Part shown: positions 62,420 through 64,000 of the stretch, in pieces | Position numbering within the stretch: the stretch's first letter is position 1 | Layout of the letters: each line of letters opens with the position of its first letter | NCBI RefSeq assembly: GCF_001667075.1 | Contig: NZ_LZIL01000051.1 | Location: forward strand, 1-64,000 | From: Mycobacterium sp. 852014-52450_SCH5900713 | GTDB taxonomy: Bacteria > Actinomycetota > Actinomycetes > Mycobacteriales > Mycobacteriaceae | Direction: 5' to 3' | DNA: 64,000 nt | Program-made: the position numbers and the translations under genes | Notes under the pieces: generated by a model | Database searches by the model: none | Told to the model about the DNA's origin: nothing | Seen by the model: the letters and a program-made list of their open reading frames with translations, nothing else

Positions 62420-63043
62420 CTAGGGCCCGAGCGGGGAACTCGTGCGGATCGCCTCGTCGCGGATCAATCCGCGCAGCAGCGCGGTGCTGAACTCGGCGGC
62501 GATCTCCTTGGCGCTGCGGCGTCCACTGGGCCGCAACCACCGGTAGGCGCCCAGCGTCATGCCGATGTACCCGAGCGCCAGCACGTGGGAGTCGCACGGG
62601 TAGAACTCCCCGCTGGCGATCCCCCGGTCGATGAGGCCGTGCACGTGCTCGTAGACCTGGGTTTCCTTCTCCCGCACCGCGGCGACCTGCTCTTCGGTGA
62701 ACCACTCGGTGATATACGGCTGCTCCTGGAAGTACACGGCCGCGCCCTCGGGATTGGCAGCGATCTGGTCGAGCAGGCGCACGGTGTACTGGTACAACGC
62801 CTCTCGCGCGGTCATCGAGGGATCGTCGTGGACGGCGGCCAGGGTGCGCTCGGCGGCCTGCTGGTAGATGTCGTAGAGGATCAGAGACTTGCTGGCGTAG
62901 TAGTGGTAGACCGTCGCCTTGTTCAGGCCGATCACGTTGGCGACGTCATCCATCCGGGTGCCGTGGTAGCCGCGGGCGGCGAACAGCTTGGTGGCGACAG
63001 CCAGCAGCTCTTCACGTCGCGTGCGTCCGTTCTCGGATGGCAT
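62420..63043 (-). CDS. TetR-family regulator (Rv0158-like)
   Basis: The 207-residue protein has an N-terminal helix-turn-helix (about 12-58: YHGTRMDDVANVIGLNKATVYHYYASKSL) and a helical ligand domain like that of lipid-responsive mycobacterial TetR repressors. Its effector is unknown. It marks the return to the M. tuberculosis order (Rv0158, Rv0157A, Rv0157). An operator-like CAAC-N2-GTTG dyad lies in the 164-bp gap before the next gene. Confidence 0.87.
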   Translation of the reverse strand: MPSENGRTRREELLAVATKLFAARGYHGTRMDDVANVIGLNKATVYHYYASKSLILYDIYQQAAERTLAAVHDDPSMTAREALYQYTVRLLDQIAANPEGAAVYFQEQPYITEWFTEEQVAAVREKETQVYEHVHGLIDRGIASGEFYPCDSHVLALGYIGMTLGAYRWLRPSGRRSAKEIAAEFSTALLRGLIRDEAIRTSSPLGP

Positions 63044-63105
63044 CTGCCCTCGCTATCGTCACTGCCGGGCGGGACCTTCGGGTGCCGGGCAAGGCCAATT
63101 ATCAA

Positions 63106-63118
63106 TCAACTGGTTGGA
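63106..63118. promoter_or_regulatory. TetR operator candidate (CAAC-TG-GTTG)
   Basis: TCAACTGGTTGGA (63106-63118) contains CAAC and GTTG half-sites with a 2-bp centre, in the divergent gap between the Rv0158-like gene and the Rv0157A-like ORF. Mycobacterial TetR repressors of lipid genes often use similar half-sites. Assignment to the adjacent TetR is inferred. Confidence 0.4.
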
Positions 63119-63207
63119 CAGTTTAGGCAAACGCCAGGTGTCGCCCCGACGAGGATGGGACTAGACTCGCTTTCGAAAGCTCAAGTCGCGACTGGAGGGG
63201 TGGCCTC

Positions 63208-63333
63208 ATGGATCCGAGCCCGGACTACGACGCTAGCGACGAAATCGAGTTCTTCTTCCGCTACGTGCCCTGGGGGCTGCGCGGCGTCGTCGACGGCAAC
63301 GGCTACCCGCCGCCCGCCTACCCGCCGGTCTAG
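63208..63333 (+). CDS. Small conserved protein (Rv0157A-like), 41 residues
   Basis: The 41-residue ORF has GGAGGGG 7 nt upstream of its ATG. It starts MDPSPDYDASDEIEFFFRY, has a central WGLRG, and ends in a proline-tyrosine-rich tail (YPPPAYPPV). No function is known. Its position, between the TetR gene and pntB on the opposite strand, matches Rv0157A of M. tuberculosis, which supports it as a real gene. Confidence 0.65.
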   Translation: MDPSPDYDASDEIEFFFRYVPWGLRGVVDGNGYPPPAYPPV

Positions 63334-63340
63334 GCCGCTT

Positions 63341-63357
63341 GGCGCCTCTAGAGCGCC
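63341..63357. terminator. Possible bidirectional terminator hairpin
   Basis: GGCGC-N7-GCGCC (63341-63357) forms a short stem-loop between the convergent Rv0157A-like ORF and pntB; the pntB stop lies in the loop. There is no U-run, as is usual in mycobacteria. The evidence is weak. Confidence 0.3.
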
Positions 63358-64000
63358 TTCAGTTCCTCGGCGACCTCGGTCACCGATTTCTTCGCGTCCC
63401 CGAACAGCATCGTCGTCCCGTCGGCGTAGAACAGCGGGTTGTCGATGCCCGCGAACCCGGAGTTCATCGACCGCTTGAGCACGATGACTGACTTGGCCCT
63501 GTCCACGTTCAGGATGGGCATGCCGTAGATCGGGCTGGATTGCTCGTTGCGGGCCGCCGGGTTGGTGACGTCGTTGGCGCCGATGACGATCGCGACGTCG
63601 GTGCGGGCGAACTCGTCGTTGATGTCGTCCATGTCCTTCATGGCGTCGTAGTCGACCTCGGCCTCGGCCAGCAGCACGTTCATGTGCCCGGGCATGCGCC
63701 CCGCGACCGGGTGAATCGCGTACTTCACCGGCACGCCCTTGTCCTCGAGCAGGCTGGCCATGTCCTTGACGGCGTGCTGGGCCTGCGCGACCGCCAGCCC
63801 GTAGCCGGGAACCACGATCACCTGGTTGGCGTACGCCATCTGGATCGCGGCGTCGGCCGCCGAGGTCGCCTTGACGTGCTTGTCGCCGCCGTCCCCTCCG
63901 GCGCCCGGGGCCACGCCCCCACCGCCGAAGCCACCGGCGACGATCGCCGGGATGGAACGGTTCATGGCCTTGGCCATCAGGTTGGTCAGGATCGAACCGG
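63348..64000 (-). CDS. pntB: NAD(P) transhydrogenase beta subunit PntB, C-terminal part
   Basis: The gene continues past the right edge; about 217 C-terminal residues are present. The membrane domain end (GSILTNLMAKAMNRS) is followed by the NADP(H)-binding domain III: VVPGYGLAVAQAQHAV, HPVAGRMPGHMNVLLAEA, and the C-terminal VLKRSMNSGFAGIDNPLFY. PntAB transfers hydride from NADH to NADP+ using the proton gradient at the inner membrane. It is equivalent to Rv0157. An internal ATG at 63977 is not the start. Confidence 0.95.
   Translation of the reverse strand, partial: GSILTNLMAKAMNRSIPAIVAGGFGGGGVAPGAGGDGGDKHVKATSAADAAIQMAYANQVIVVPGYGLAVAQAQHAVKDMASLLEDKGVPVKYAIHPVAGRMPGHMNVLLAEAEVDYDAMKDMDDINDEFARTDVAIVIGANDVTNPAARNEQSSPIYGMPILNVDRAKSVIVLKRSMNSGFAGIDNPLFYADGTTMLFGDAKKSVTEVAEELKAL

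Overview
The window is chromosomal DNA of a Mycobacterium, most likely a non-tuberculous species. GC is high, starts are often GTG or TTG, many genes overlap by 4 nt, and the gene order follows Mycobacterium tuberculosis from about Rv0192 to Rv0157, read in reverse. Rv names are given from memory of that genome; no search was run.

Layout. 1-10.7 kb: the start of a secreted Pro-rich protein (Rv0192-like), an MFS transporter, the copper sensor ricR, ilvD, an SPW-repeat membrane protein, a nitronate monooxygenase, an O-methyltransferase, an unusual LOG-like nucleotide-binding protein, the 48-residue copper metallothionein mymT (with a RicR-type operator matching the one at ricR), and a GH3 beta-glucosidase. 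10.2-20.3 kb: a zinc-peptidase-like protein, a DUF2786 protein, monoacylglycerol lipase, sigG, then three genes I do not expect there in M. tuberculosis (a PF20091-type hydrolase coupled to sigG, a DapB-like dehydrogenase and a divergent IclR regulator), followed by pirin, a DUF3533 membrane protein and lprO. 20.3-36.7 kb: a DUF1275 protein, then the complete mce1 lipid-import locus on the minus strand (fadD5, yrbE1A/B, mce1A-F with lprK as the fifth, mam1A-D) and its divergent repressor mce1R. 36.7-38.8 kb: Rv0164, Rv0163 and adhE1 equivalents.

38.85-55.1 kb is an accessory catabolic island between the adhE1 and Rv0161 equivalents. It holds a tightly overlapping minus-strand operon (two unknown proteins, cytochrome P450, alcohol dehydrogenase, HpcH/HpaI aldolase, NTF2-like protein, SDR, enolase-superfamily enzyme). 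It also holds a class III CoA-transferase, another SDR, a DUF427 protein, a ZIP transporter, an acyl-CoA dehydrogenase, an F420-type oxidoreductase, two acyl-CoA thioesterase-fold proteins, an SMP-30 lactonase and a TetR regulator. Three intergenic sites in it share TGACACT-N10-TTTGTAAAG with identical spacing. They lie in front of the P450 operon and on both sides of a divergent promoter region, so a single undescribed regulon is a reasonable hypothesis. The substrate is unknown.

55.1-64 kb: the Rv0161-like FAD oxidase, then genes in place of PE3/PE4 (Tag glycosylase, aldo/keto reductase, isochorismatase-fold hydrolase, TetR, SDR, a second DapB-like dehydrogenase, alpha/beta hydrolase), then Rv0158 (TetR), a 41-residue Rv0157A-like ORF and the 3' part of pntB, which runs off the end. 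I saw no tRNA, rRNA, CRISPR array, insertion sequence or phage gene.
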